Source: Thozetella sp. PMI_491
Lineage: Eukaryota; Ascomycota; Sordariomycetes; Chaetosphaeriales; Chaetosphaeriaceae
DNA: 64,000 nt
Assembly: GCA_021432635.1 (NCBI GenBank)
Contig: MU270042.1
Location: 183,577-247,576, forward strand
Direction: 5' to 3'
Part shown: piece after piece, positions 34,245 to 44,685 of the stretch
Layout: every line of letters starts with the position of its first letter
Position numbering within the stretch: the stretch's first letter is position 1
The notes under the pieces: generated by a model
What the model saw: only the letters and a program-made list of their open reading frames with translations
Databases searched by the model: none
Told to the model about the DNA's origin: nothing
Program-made: the position numbers and the translations under genes

Positions 34245-34685
34245 TTACCGCAAGCCGCCGGCACCAACACTCAATTGCCTGGGTCCGAGTTCAGGGGTGT
34301 AAGCTGGGAGACGGAAAACACCTCGTCTCCATCTCCGAAAACCTCTTCTCATCCGCTGCCTGAATTTGGCTGACGCCACCGCCTGTTTCGACCCCTGGTG
34401 CATGTTTACAGGGACCGCGATCTCCCCCCCACATGTCATCACGGAGACGCATGCTGTGCACATCAACGGGCTGTCAACGTCATCGCGGTTCAGGCAGCCG
34501 TCCCAGGTTGAGCTCGCAATATCAGTATGGTCGATCCTAGAATGGAGCAAGAGACCAGTTTCGCTACTATTATCGAGGCACGAGAAGCACTCTTCGAAGC
34601 GGAGGATGGAGGAGGAGATGAAGGACGGTGTTCGGTCGCTTCTATGAACAGTAGCAGATATGACAGATATCCAAGCTCTTGCCAT
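34245..34685 (-). CDS. Unassigned open frame, possible 3' exon of the next gene
   Basis: The frame from ATG at 34685 (MARAWISVISATVHRSDRTP) continues with FISSSILRFEECFSCLDN and MCTACVSVMTCGGEIAVP. Composition is more protein-like than the shadows around it, but I recognise no domain. It lies downstream of the Zn2Cys6 exon at 34754-35236 on the same strand. A splice joining them could not be fixed. Between them, another frame carries WRCMMAGDAFIFDGQPTFKT, which is also protein-like. Confidence 0.3.
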   Translation of the reverse strand: MARAWISVISATVHRSDRTPSFISSSILRFEECFSCLDNSSETGLLLHSRIDHTDIASSTWDGCLNRDDVDSPLMCTACVSVMTCGGEIAVPVNMHQGSKQAVASAKFRQRMRRGFRRWRRGVFRLPAYTPELGPRQLSVGAGGLR

Positions 34686-34753
34686 CACTCAGGCTTTATA
34701 ATGACCTGTCTTGAAAGTCGGCTGGCCATCGAAGATAAAAGCATCGCCGGCCA

Positions 34754-35236
34754 TCATGCATCGCCAGGTCCCGGTGTGGATTGAAGTCGTGCTCCTCCAT
34801 CTTGTGCTCCTCCAAGAATCATTAACAACAAAGCTGCGATTAACACTTTGTCGTTCTGCCGTGTCAAACTCGAGTAGCCATCGAGGAGTTGCTCGCCTTC
34901 ATATTGCGATAGCAGCATGGCCTTGACATTTACCCTGTTTAGGGCATCCAGAACGGATCGCCCACTTCGAGGTATCTCGGTCTGTAGAAGTCTACTGATG
35001 AGATATTGGCGCACCTCGGATTCATATCGTGTCGGCTCAGACTTTTGAGTGGAGTTGTGTCCGTCAAAAGGCTTGTCACCATCCGAATTCTTTTGCCCAT
35101 CCGAAAGGGTGCAAGCAACGCCAAGTTGTTTGCATCTGCCACACGGCACGTCTTCGAGGCACCGTCGCTTCAACCGCTTGCAGTTTTGGCACGCAACCCG
35201 CCTCCTCTTTTTGCGCTTCTCGTTTAGATTCGCCAT
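34754..35236 (-). CDS. Zn(II)2Cys6 protein, first exon (3' structure unresolved)
   Basis: ATG at 35236 opens MANLNEKRKKRRRVACQNCK. The zinc cluster is complete within one exon: C16-x2-C19-x6-C26-x5-C32-x2-C35-x6-C42. A polar linker (DGQKNSDGDKPFDG) is followed by helical sequence (ESEVRQYLISRLL, ALNRVNVKAMLLSQYEGEQL, KVLIAALLLMIL). The frame stops at 34754, but protein-like sequence continues in another frame, so at least one further intron or a frameshift is likely. The basic KRKKRRR run can serve as a nuclear signal. Confidence 0.65.
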   Translation of the reverse strand: MANLNEKRKKRRRVACQNCKRLKRRCLEDVPCGRCKQLGVACTLSDGQKNSDGDKPFDGHNSTQKSEPTRYESEVRQYLISRLLQTEIPRSGRSVLDALNRVNVKAMLLSQYEGEQLLDGYSSLTRQNDKVLIAALLLMILGGAQDGGARLQSTPGPGDA

Positions 35237-35718
35237 GTTAAAGCCCTGTTGCTTCTTACTCCAGGATCTCGCAACCGACTTGCCTAGTAGTGATACGGCA
35301 CAGTTAGCATAGGTTGAGATTACACAAATTTGAGAGAATCATACTAGAATGTCCGTCTTTGGTTATCGTACTGCCCTTTCACGGTGTTATGGTCGGATGC
35401 CTAGATTAAGCTCGTTGTCTCACGATAATGTTATACGCGCCGAAAAAGAGAGCGGAACTTGCTGAACGATCGTCTATAGCCTTCTCTACCACTTCCGGCT
35501 GTTGGTGAACCATGTGAGACCCACGCGGATTCGCCGACTTCTTCGTACCCTGAACCTATCGCCAAAGATGATTCAAAGGCTGCAGGAGGCGTGATTCGAT
35601 ATATTCACCCCTCCAAGACGCCTCTCCTTCAGTCCCGCCTTGAGTGCCCTAGCGCGCCGGTACGAACTAGGAGGCAAGCCAGGTCTCCTTGGAAGCCGAG
35701 CCAACATTTCCATCCCTG
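35237..35718. other. Upstream region of the Zn2Cys6 gene
   Basis: I see nothing recognisable apart from the promoter it must contain. Confidence 0.3.
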
Positions 35719-36272
35719 TGTCCCTAGCGATGCTTTTCCGAGTGATTGGCTAGCAAGCATTCTCATGCAGTTCCCAAAGGGCCGATAAGAACCATTACAT
35801 TTCATTACAGCTACAGCCAGCGGCTAGCCACGGAGGTCGTTAACGACCCCAGCCTCAGGAAAGGGAAAAGAGGTTAGGGGTCATGGGCGGCCCCGGTCTG
35901 GCGGCCTGTGATCCGGAGCGAGATGTACTTCGTTTGTGTGACATGGTGACCGACCTCTTGCATGGCGATCATTAACTCTTGCTGCATGGAACTTGAGGTT
36001 TGGGCAGTGACATGGAAGCCCTGGACCCACTGTGAAGACTCAGCTAAGCTCTGACTGGCTGATATGCTCCGACATGGGATGTCCTACAGTCCGTGGACGG
36101 GGGTTAGGCGTATGAAGAGTCATCCGCCGTAACCCTCCCATAAGGTCCAAGGCAAGGGTTGGGGCCTTAGGGGTAGCGGGGTCCCTGTAGAGGCCAGAGT
36201 TCAAGGCTGCAGATTTCCCCCCTAACCGCTGCGCCCGACTGCCGGCCTGCTTGCCTTGACACCAGCAAATCA
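35719..36272. repeat. Dispersed repeat family 2, copy 2
   Basis: This copy matches 11804-12612. Positions 35896-36060 are almost identical to 12158-12320. It contains gctgcatggaacttgag at 35981-35997. Confidence 0.8.
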
Positions 36273-36609
36273 TTTCAGCCTACCATCACCAAGCTGCGAT
36301 GAGGTGCTGTTTCACCCCTTCTGCTCTGAGATAAGGCACACGAAGCCGGTTGGTCCAGCCTCCACCCACATCAGTCAGGCAGGACAAAAAGACAAGACAG
36401 CTCATGCAAGCGCGACGTGATTAATCACTCCCCTGCTATACATTAGGATGAAAAGCCTGCTGTGCTGTGTCAGAAGATTTCGGTTTATTTCCCTAGCATA
36501 CTATTTCCGCTCTCAATCCCCAGTACCGTTTTACGTCTACGAACCAGCTGCCACGATCTCGCTCCATGGTTTGGTGCTCATTAGCATTCTCGATAACCTA
36601 GCTCCTTCG

Positions 36610-36978
36610 TCACTGCGTCTGGAACCCAAATAGACGTTGTTTGTATCTCTCAGTTGTTGCGACGGTGCTCTGATACTCTGCGATAGAGGCGAGGCTGAAG
36701 ATGACCAATACGGTTCCACATCTATGGAGTTTCAAGATATTGACTCACGCTAGAGCTATAAGAGATAAGACGGTTGCTGGATTCGTGTGACTCGGGATCT
36801 CCCACATGCCCGCAAACATAATTGCATAAGTAAGGACTGTTGTGACTAGGGCAACCTTCATAAAGGGGCTAGATAATTTATAATCTGACAAAAACAAATA
36901 CGGTATAGCGAAATGGAAAATGAGTAATAGGAACCCGGTGATTCTTACTATGATTCTTTCTATCTCTGTAAGCGACAT
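36610..36978 (-). CDS. Small multi-pass membrane protein (104 aa)
   Basis: Exon 1 is 36978-36749 (ATG at 36978, MSLTEIERIIVRITGFLLLI) and exon 2 is 36694-36610. The 54-nt intron has a GTGAGT donor and a CTTCAG acceptor, and the split codon GC|C keeps the frame. Three hydrophobic spans are visible: ITGFLLLIFHFAIPYLFL, VALVTTVLTYAIMFAGMW and TVLSLIALALASIAEY. The tail is polar (TTERYKQRLFGFQTQ). The continuation of the third span exactly across the splice supports the model. I do not recognise the family. A 5' noncoding intron (GTAAGT near 37040) is possible. Confidence 0.6.
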
Positions 36979-37539
36979 TGCCCCGGAAGGACAAACTCGG
37001 TCGTGTAGGAGGCGGGGAAACGCAAAGGTGGTGGGAACTTACAGGTTCCTTTATACTGACAATCTGCAACTCTGGGCAGCCATAACGAGTGGTGTACAAG
37101 CCCTAGCGGAGCGGGGGCAGGCTGGGGTCTTTGCAACATTGCGTCAAGAGCCAGTAGCTCACGGTCACGAGGCAGAATCCTCATCAATCAATGGTTCTTG
37201 ATACAAAGATATCCATCACTAGCAGCCCTTCAGCGAGTCAAATTCCCTATTCTTTCATCTACTCTCGCATAGGCATAAACATCCAGCTAGCCCGCTTAGC
37301 GTAGTTGAAAAGTTCTTCATGTGACGTGTGGACCCTATTTGAGCACTCCTTTCTCTCCCAGCCACTTCATCAGCCCTCCCCAAATACAGCTGCCACAGCG
37401 CTCCACGACCCAGTTCATGTTTGCGCAAGATGTGCGTCTCCTGGCGCCGCACGGGCCACGCCGCTGCGCACTCTGTGACCCTAGAGCCTCACCAACACCC
37501 AGTCGTAGACCTCAGAAATTATCTCCTAAATAATATTTG
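36979..37539. other. Upstream region of the membrane-protein gene
   Basis: Short frames only, with a Cys/Arg/Pro-rich reverse frame that I consider noncoding. Confidence 0.3.
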
Positions 37540-37860
37540 TGGAGCTTAAGTTGTCTCGTTTCTCCCTGGGGTGACCGATCATGAGTCCTAGATCGGAATT
37601 GTAGGGCTATTGTTGTCTAATTTCTCCATGGGGTGTACTTATCGTGTTGTGCAACTGTCTTAAATAGGAAATGTGGGCCCATAGTTGTCTAATTTCTCCC
37701 CGGGGTCCACGCATCAGAAGATCTTGAATAGGAACTGTGGGGCTGTACCGGGGATGTATCGATTGTGTTGCACCGCTTGGGTTTGGCTAGCCGTGTTGAC
37801 AAAAACAAGGCTGTGGCCGACGAGGTTTGGGGGGTAGCTCCACGCAAACACCTTCACAGC
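37540..37860. repeat. Dispersed repeat family 6, copy 2, with tandem core
   Basis: Three to four degenerate units of about 65-70 nt each contain a version of gttgtctaatttctccccgg. The right part matches 26620-26690. Confidence 0.75.
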
Positions 37861-37949
37861 GAGCTGAAAACCGATTTTGCACCAAGCTGATGATTCTGTT
37901 TCTGCTCTCTAATCGTTATCTCTATAAGGTACCACGGGGTAAGCCGTCT

Positions 37950-38995
37950 CGGTGCTATACAAATCCCCAAGTCTAGGGCGTCGAGATGGGGACCGCAGTC
38001 ATTATTAGTCATCTCCAGCTTGATCGTTGATGAATGGTTCTTTGTACACTGACGAACCACGATCTCCTCAGCGTCTTCTTGGGGGTGGAAATAGGAAGCG
38101 GGATGGAGATACTGGCCCAAGGGGAGCGGTTGCCTAACCCGATGTATCTCAATGCGCTCATGTGAGCTGGGTGGCAACACAGCTTCCAACTCTAGCCAAG
38201 CAAAATGAAGCCGCTCGAGGCTAGACTGCAGGGTGCCCGCAAGGCGTTTCCAGGGCTTAGCGAAACCCAACACTTGAATGATTGGCTAAGATACGTGTCA
38301 CTCCATCTGCCGCTGCAGCATGTTACATGTTCTGGGGGGTGTAGGCTACATGGGATGAGAACATAGATAGTACTCCGAGGAGTACCTACTGGCGTACTGC
38401 CATAAGGGTAACCAAGAGGAAAGGGGTATCTATAATGTGTTTTAGTGAGTCAAGCCAACGCATGACCCAGTATCCAGAGTTGGCCCCAGCCGGCCAACTC
38501 GGTGGCCGCCCCCACGGCCAATGCCACATCAGGCGACAAGTTGCAGCATTACTATGACATGCTTTACAGCCGTAGTACCGAGTACAAATAAACTCAAGGC
38601 AAGCAAGTAGAGGCTACAACCCGGGGTGAGAGACGGTTCTTCCCGGGGAGTACCTACTGCCGTACCGACATACAGGGAAGCAGCAAGTACCGATGCCCCT
38701 GCCGCCGCCGGCGGGTGCCCGTCCACTTTCTTCACAGGGGTTGAACATAGCCGCCCTCTAGATAGGGGAGGAGCTCGACGCCTAACGACTTGGCCTGGAA
38801 AAAGGGGAGTTGCTGCATGGAACTTAAGTACCCTAGTCGGTGGTTCAGACGATGTGCGAGGCCAGTGCGGGCATGCGCCCCAGCCTGCGGGCACCAATAT
38901 CCTTTCGGGAGGCGCTGACCAAAGCACTGCATGTACCTCCGGTTGAGAAATGGACGAGTTGGGTGTTAACATGGTCTCATAACGTGCTCTTCCGG
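37950..38995. repeat. Families 4 and 1 fused, copy at 38 kb
   Basis: Positions 37950-38195 match 22015-22265; 38203-38465 match 10912-11195; 38686-38995 match 11231-11485 and 24257-24706. The order family 4, family 1 left, family 1 right suggests that nested or composite elements are common here. Confidence 0.75.
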
Positions 38996-40116
38996 TAAAG
39001 AAGAGGTTGGTTGGTCTGGCAAAGAGTTATAGCGAACCCAACCCGGACAGAAGAGGCAGCTGAGCTCGCCGGAGCCCGCGCCCGACGAGGGTGGCAGCAT
39101 TGCCTCTCACCCTTCAAGGTGTCGTATTCCTCGTGTGGCAGGGCAAATCCGCCGCGGGGGGCGGTTAAGAGGGCCGCTTGCTGGGCGTTACGCGGAGGAA
39201 TAGCGATGAGGCGGCGCAAAAGGGGGGACCCACACCTACTAGACGCACTACCCAATTAAAACAGCGGGCTTTGTTGACATCGCGAACGGACGGCTGGGAG
39301 ATATGTGAGCAGTCAACCTCCGAATTTTTTCCTGAACCCACTTTCGCCAGTTAAAAAGCTCCGTAGAAGCTAAAGGGAGCCCTCTGACATTATAATACAC
39401 ACCCATAGCTACGGTAGTCATTGCACGCATACTACGGTTCAGCACTGCATACTACGGTTCAGCGTGACATAGTCTGTTAGGACAACACCCAGCATGTAAG
39501 ATAGATTGCACATCTAATCGATCTTCTCGCGGTTGCCACCTGCGGTAGTTTACTCGTCATGGAGGAACAAGTCGGGCCGATTTAGCAGAATATGCATGTG
39601 TTGGCTTAAACCTATGTCATAGGAGCCCTTTGCTCGGTATCCATGGTTGCTAAACAAAGAGGGGAAACTAGGCTCCGCCCGGAGCCTCGTCCAGTCTTGA
39701 AGCATTCAGCTCCTCTCCGCAGATAAGAAATGCCGCGACGCATAATCATACGAGTTGGGTTAGCCCATCCGCGAAGTTGAAAGATGCGGGCCCTGAGTGG
39801 ACACTGATATTAATCACATGCAATAGAATCCACCTGTTGCCGCCAGGCCACTAATCCTGACATTCACCTGCCGAAATTGTCGAGCTGGAGCGGTCGTTTA
39901 CGCTCCGGCGGCTGCTACTGCCGGCAAGAAGTATCTGGAACTTATGTGGGCTGCTGCCGAGGGTACCCGCATGGACGCAGTCTCTCGGTTAGCATCTATG
40001 CACACCTGGAGCACGAGGCCAGTCACTGCGCGTGTGTGGATGTGCGGTACCTCTGGCCGGCATGAGAGTGGCGGCTGTGAGCTTGCAATAGTCTCTCTCG
40101 ACACCTGACGTAAGCG
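38996..40116. other. Decayed sequence and upstream region of the Tra1-like gene
   Basis: No gene is seen. A reverse frame at 39248-39445 (TELFNWRKWVQEKIRR) may be a remnant. Confidence 0.35.
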
Positions 40117-40311
40117 ATGGTCGAGCTTGAGGCTCTGTGGCTCGGCTTGGGGTTAAGTATGCCCTCTCCTTCGGCTAGGAACGCTGCTGAAATTCTTCCC
40201 AGCGAAGCGCCTCCAATGCTACGAGCACTCCTGGAAATATCTGCCAACGCTACATGCACCCGGGTATACTCGACTACTAGCATTTCTTTTTATCTCCACC
40301 GTGCTACTTAA
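40117..40311 (+). promoter_or_regulatory. Candidate upstream open frame abutting the Tra1-like start
   Basis: A 64-codon ATG frame (MVELEALWLGLGLSMPSPSA) ends with TAA at 40309-40311, one base before the ATG at 40313. If it lies in the leader, it would limit translation of the main frame or require reinitiation. It may also lie upstream of the transcript start. Confidence 0.3.
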
Positions 40312-40312
40312 A

Positions 40313-43300
40313 ATGGCTGCTGGGTTAGACGGCACCCTGAGCAAGCTTGCTGACCCGGGGATTGGTACGCACTATCACGATTCACAGCTCTTATTAGCGT
40401 ACGCTAACCATTATGTAGGGGCATTAGCAAAGGTTGAAGCTGCAACGGAGCTTCGTGACGGACTTGAACACCATGTGCCCCTCTCTGATTACCCCAGCTT
40501 CTTGGAGAGGAGCATGCCTGTCCTTTCCAACATCCTACGAAGCCCTTTCCCGACCAATGACCACCTGAATCAACCAATCCTGCGTAATTCTGCTCTTCAG
40601 ATACTGTGCACGCTATCAGCCTTGCGGTTTCCGGCGGAGGCGTTCGAACATTACGCCGAAGCAACTGTGGATCTCCTACTCAGCCTCGTATGGAACGACA
40701 ATGAGGACAACGTCCTTCTATGCATGCTCATTCTTTCGAATATCGTAAAGCAAAAACATCAGAAGCTTGCCGCCAAACTCCCGAGCCTCTTGGATCTGGT
40801 ATCGAGGCTCTTCGAGCGGTTCGAGGGGATAGTGACAGAGCAACTGGACAATTCGCCAGCAGACGCTGCAGAGAGTCTGTCAACACTGGAGAGTGCAGAG
40901 ACGACCATTGGGAATTCTTCCAGCCTCGCCCACCCTGGTCTGGTGGCCATAGCACTGAAAGGCACACAGTCGCTCAAGGTCCTCTCCGAGTGCGCGACCT
41001 TTGCCTTGTCGATATTCCAAGTCTACGAACACTCCATACCAAAAGCTGACAAACTTTTCCCGCTGATTATTTCAGTACTCAGCCGCCAAGCAAAGGCTCA
41101 AGAGCAGGCTCATAAAGATGCAGCGGCCAATGAGACTATTTTCACCGGAGTCAGCCCAGATGTCAAGAATAGGGTCGCGTTTGGCGAGTTCATTGACGTT
41201 CAGGTGAAGACTACGAGCCTCTTGGCTTACTTACTCAAAGAATTGCCCAAGCTTGACGCCTCTGGGCAGTTTGAAAATTTCCTTCCCGACCTCTTCATCA
41301 GGCTTCTGAAGGACTGTCCAGGGGAGAGACCAGGGACTCGGAGAGAGCTCATTAATACGATTCGGAGTATTATCCATTACAACTCTTTCCTTCCCAACCT
41401 CCACGACCTCCTTGACGAAAGGGTTCTCGTTGGGGATGGACTGACTACGTATGAGACCTTAAGGCCGTTGGCATACAGCATGTTGGCAGACCTTATTCAA
41501 CACGTTCACGAGGATCTCCAACCCAACGACGCCCACAAAGCCGTGAGCGTTTACAGAAAGAACCTGCTGGACAGCCTCCCAGGCACGAGCTTCCAGAGCA
41601 TGAGTTTGAATGCTTTGTTGAACATGGCCGAACCGATCACCAAGAAGTTCGACAAGGTCCTCGCTAGACGTTTTTTGATCACCATCCTAAATGCTATGGC
41701 GGATAAACTTGCTGCCATCAACCAGCAGTATCCAAATGCCATGAAGCTCTCAAATCTTGAAGCCCGGCCAGCGGACAGCAGCGTGCAGGAAGATCATCTG
41801 GCAACCAAGAAAAATCCTCCTCAGTGGGATGAGACAGATATTTTCATAGCGGGACCGATCAAGACCTTCCCTCGTACTCCAGATTACCTGGACGACAACA
41901 GGTTTATGTTCAAAAAACTAATGTTCGCTCTTAAGAATATCCTGACTCTATTCAAAACTTTGGCGGACACATTGTCTCCTGAAGAGGCTCATGTCATCCT
42001 GAAGCTCGTCAGAGGGATCCCGCGCGGCTTCCGTTACAAGTTCAGCAGTGAAGAGTCAGAAGATTTCGTGCAGACATTTTGGAATACTTGTCAGCATGTA
42101 CCTGCCACATATCTTCAGGAAGAGATCCCGGCATTGAAGGCCCTCGCCCGGGATCATTCAAACCAATCACTGATACAAGATGCTGTCGACGCTATCGAGT
42201 CCTTCAAATGGTCTGCAGGTGCTTCTGACGGCTGCTCTACCGAAATCGCCCACGACAGCGCGCTTCGGCTGCATCCCAAGGAGTTCTGGGCGAAGTTCAA
42301 GAGACAACTAGGCCGACCCGAATGCTGCGGGATGATCGAGGAAGTCTGCCACGCAGAAAACCAGGTCCTCAGAGATTGGGGAGTAAGCCAAGTTGGCGAC
42401 ATAATCAACGCCTGCAGCTGCATCGTTGCCCTGGGAGAGGATGCTAGATTTGACGCCATAATCTACACGGTCAAGATCCTCGCCATTCTATGCTCTTCTA
42501 CAAATCTTCATTGGACTCCAGAAGAAGAGCACTTAGATGGGCTGATAGGGATAGCCAAGGAACTTGAGCATTTCGTTCAGACAGATCAGTTTCTACCCCA
42601 CCAAGTTACAGACCTTCTGGAGTTGATTTTCAGAAAGTGGCTGAAACAGGCACCCGAGACACTGGACGCTTTACTCAGGCTGATTGATAATATCGCGACG
42701 GGGAAGCTGAGGGCACTGCCGAACCTTCATGCTATTATCTATGAGAACATCATCAGCAGCAGATCGGTTCCTTTCTTGAATACATTGGTCCTTCGTTGCC
42801 TCGAAGTATACGCCAGCACGAGCACATCGCAATCTACCAAATGGCATCTGCTCCGCGATGTCGTCAATCCCATCGTGGCTATGCTTATACAGCGCAGCTG
42901 GAAGCAAGGAAGCGCCAATATCGACAAAGCCCTCATAGAGTCTATAAGATCCAAGATTTGGAAACGCGGCTCGCTGGAGAATCCGGCCGAGCCGCGTACC
43001 AACCACGCAGACAAGGAGGCTTTCCAGCTCTCGGCCTTAATAGTATATCATTGCGCCGGTCTTCAGGAGCATACGTACCAGCATATCATCGACTTCGCCG
43101 TCAGATACATTGAACATGACGACGCTATCGTCAAATATTCAGCTTATGTTGTCATTGCGTTTTGTATCGCATTTTACAAGGCTACAGCCGCAGCCCTTGC
43201 AAAACGGACCTACCTTGCACTAGTGCATTGCGACTCAGACCAGTGCTCGGCTTTGGTCTTGCAAGGCCTGAAGCTGATGGCTCCTGTCATGCCTGAGCGA

Positions 43301-44290
43301 TGCCAGGAGCGCCCAGAAGACCAAAATGCGACCTGGGTAGTTGGTCTACGCCAAGCACTGGCTTCGAATGGCACTTCGATGAGCCATATGGCGACACTGC
43401 TTGAGTTCCTGAACGGCCAATCGAAGCTATTCTACCACTCGCGAGATGAGATCGCCATACTGGCTATCGATTGTCTCTATAAGGTTGCGCCGCCGTCAAC
43501 CTCGCCCAAGCAGAGGAAGCAGCTTGCGATGGGCACGATGCTGCTCCTCTGGGGTTGGGAGCACCGCCGTGTCAGCAGCAGATGGTCGTTTTGGTTGAGC
43601 CGCGGCAGTGCAAACCAATTTGTGATCACCAGGATGATGCAGTATTTTGTCGAACTATTTATTGAGTTACCGCATTGCGAATTTCCTTCCGAAAAGCTCG
43701 CCAGAAGAGTGCCGCCGGCGGTCTTGATGGAGCAACCTTCGTTTGAGGACCTGCCCGATAGAGCGATAGCACTCCTACTCAACTTAGTCCGGCCGCAGTA
43801 CTGGGGCGTCCCGAATGCTGAAGTCCCAGACATCCTGAAGAAGGTATTCTCAAACGACGAGACACGAGCCACGCTGGACACCGGTGACGATGTACACGTT
43901 GAGAAGCCGACCAGCAAAATCATCAATGGGCTGCTTGTTTACTGCGTTCTGGTCTACTCCGGCTCAGAGATCTGGATAGCCAAGCATCTGGCGGAGATCC
44001 TGGAGGCTTTCAACATGTGTTTCATTTCTAAGAAACACGAGGTGACAAAACAAGTTCGCGCAGCCACAAAGTTCAAGATCTCCCACAAGGTCCAGAGAGT
44101 ATTAGAGAGTCAAACCTTGACCATTTCGATCAAGGAAAAGACTGAGGAGAGCAGCAAGTCTCCAGAGGCCTGGGGGTTCATGGGATTCATCCTGGGGTTG
44201 TTCTGGCCTTGGTGGATGAAGCCTGCCAAGCGTGAAGGTCGATCGCAAGGTTTGGAAACGAGTTGCGAAAAGCTCCCGATTTCCAAATAA
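40313..44290 (+). CDS. Truncated Tra1/TRRAP-like HEAT-repeat protein (1325 aa)
   Basis: One intronless frame of 1325 codons starts at ATG 40313 (MAAGLDGTLSKLADPGIGT). It follows the N-terminal HEAT region of Tra1, the activator-binding scaffold of SAGA and NuA4, without large gaps: AATELRDGLEHH, NEDNVLLCMLIL, IFTGVSPDVKNRVAFGEFI, RLLKDCPGERPGTRREL, LLDERVLVGDGLTTYETLRP (about residues 366-385), LPGTSFQSMSLNALLNMAEP and INQQYPNAMKLS. Tra1 is about 3,800 residues. This protein stops after roughly the first third to half and has no FAT or PI3K-like domain. It ends in an unusual hydrophobic stretch (residues 1287-1302, WGFMGFILGLFWPWW) and a polar tail. The open frame is intact amid decayed DNA, which argues for function. 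The canonical Tra1 must lie elsewhere. Confidence 0.85.
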   Translation: MAAGLDGTLSKLADPGIGTHYHDSQLLLAYANHYVGALAKVEAATELRDGLEHHVPLSDYPSFLERSMPVLSNILRSPFPTNDHLNQPILRNSALQILCTLSALRFPAEAFEHYAEATVDLLLSLVWNDNEDNVLLCMLILSNIVKQKHQKLAAKLPSLLDLVSRLFERFEGIVTEQLDNSPADAAESLSTLESAETTIGNSSSLAHPGLVAIALKGTQSLKVLSECATFALSIFQVYEHSIPKADKLFPLIISVLSRQAKAQEQAHKDAAANETIFTGVSPDVKNRVAFGEFIDVQVKTTSLLAYLLKELPKLDASGQFENFLPDLFIRLLKDCPGERPGTRRELINTIRSIIHYNSFLPNLHDLLDERVLVGDGLTTYETLRPLAYSMLADLIQHVHEDLQPNDAHKAVSVYRKNLLDSLPGTSFQSMSLNALLNMAEPITKKFDKVLARRFLITILNAMADKLAAINQQYPNAMKLSNLEARPADSSVQEDHLATKKNPPQWDETDIFIAGPIKTFPRTPDYLDDNRFMFKKLMFALKNILTLFKTLADTLSPEEAHVILKLVRGIPRGFRYKFSSEESEDFVQTFWNTCQHVPATYLQEEIPALKALARDHSNQSLIQDAVDAIESFKWSAGASDGCSTEIAHDSALRLHPKEFWAKFKRQLGRPECCGMIEEVCHAENQVLRDWGVSQVGDIINACSCIVALGEDARFDAIIYTVKILAILCSSTNLHWTPEEEHLDGLIGIAKELEHFVQTDQFLPHQVTDLLELIFRKWLKQAPETLDALLRLIDNIATGKLRALPNLHAIIYENIISSRSVPFLNTLVLRCLEVYASTSTSQSTKWHLLRDVVNPIVAMLIQRSWKQGSANIDKALIESIRSKIWKRGSLENPAEPRTNHADKEAFQLSALIVYHCAGLQEHTYQHIIDFAVRYIEHDDAIVKYSAYVVIAFCIAFYKATAAALAKRTYLALVHCDSDQCSALVLQGLKLMAPVMPERCQERPEDQNATWVVGLRQALASNGTSMSHMATLLEFLNGQSKLFYHSRDEIAILAIDCLYKVAPPSTSPKQRKQLAMGTMLLLWGWEHRRVSSRWSFWLSRGSANQFVITRMMQYFVELFIELPHCEFPSEKLARRVPPAVLMEQPSFEDLPDRAIALLLNLVRPQYWGVPNAEVPDILKKVFSNDETRATLDTGDDVHVEKPTSKIINGLLVYCVLVYSGSEIWIAKHLAEILEAFNMCFISKKHEVTKQVRAATKFKISHKVQRVLESQTLTISIKEKTEESSKSPEAWGFMGFILGLFWPWWMKPAKREGRSQGLETSCEKLPISK

Positions 44291-44527
44291 ATACTGCCCT
44301 CAGCTTAAGACATCCCGCCTGGGATGATCAAAGTTTTTGCCTCGCCTCTCCTCCCAGACAGCCGAGGCAGCCCATGACGAATCAGGCTGTTCTCTTGCTG
44401 ATGTGGAACTTGGCGGGACGGCCACACTTGGCTCCTATTGGCCTCACAAACAGATCAGAGGCATGCATGAAAGACGCCTAGCAGCGAGGCGGTAATGGAG
44501 GGTTGCAAGGCAGGGGACTCGCAGAAG

Positions 44528-44533
44528 TATAAA
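44528..44533 (+). promoter_or_regulatory. TATA box of the gene at 44686
   Basis: TATAAA lies 153 nt upstream of the ATG at 44686 and is followed by a CT-rich leader. Confidence 0.45.
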
Positions 44534-44653
44534 GCAGCGGCTCCCCCGTCGCTATCTCTGCTCTGTTCTTCCCTCTTTCAACCTCCTTTCTGGCACTTCC
44601 TAGTGCGAGGCTATCACACAACAGCACCCTCTTTTACCCTTCAACAAACCCCC

Positions 44654-44681
44654 CACTGCACACTGCACACTGCACACTGCA
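44654..44681. repeat. Heptamer tandem repeat in the leader
   Basis: Four exact copies of cactgca end five bases before the ATG at 44686. Confidence 0.9.
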
Positions 44682-44685
44682 CAAT

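Noticed and set aside
37540-37760. Possible CRISPR-like array
   Set aside because: Units are diverged, lack constant spacers and lie in eukaryotic DNA. It is a tandem repeat within a dispersed element.
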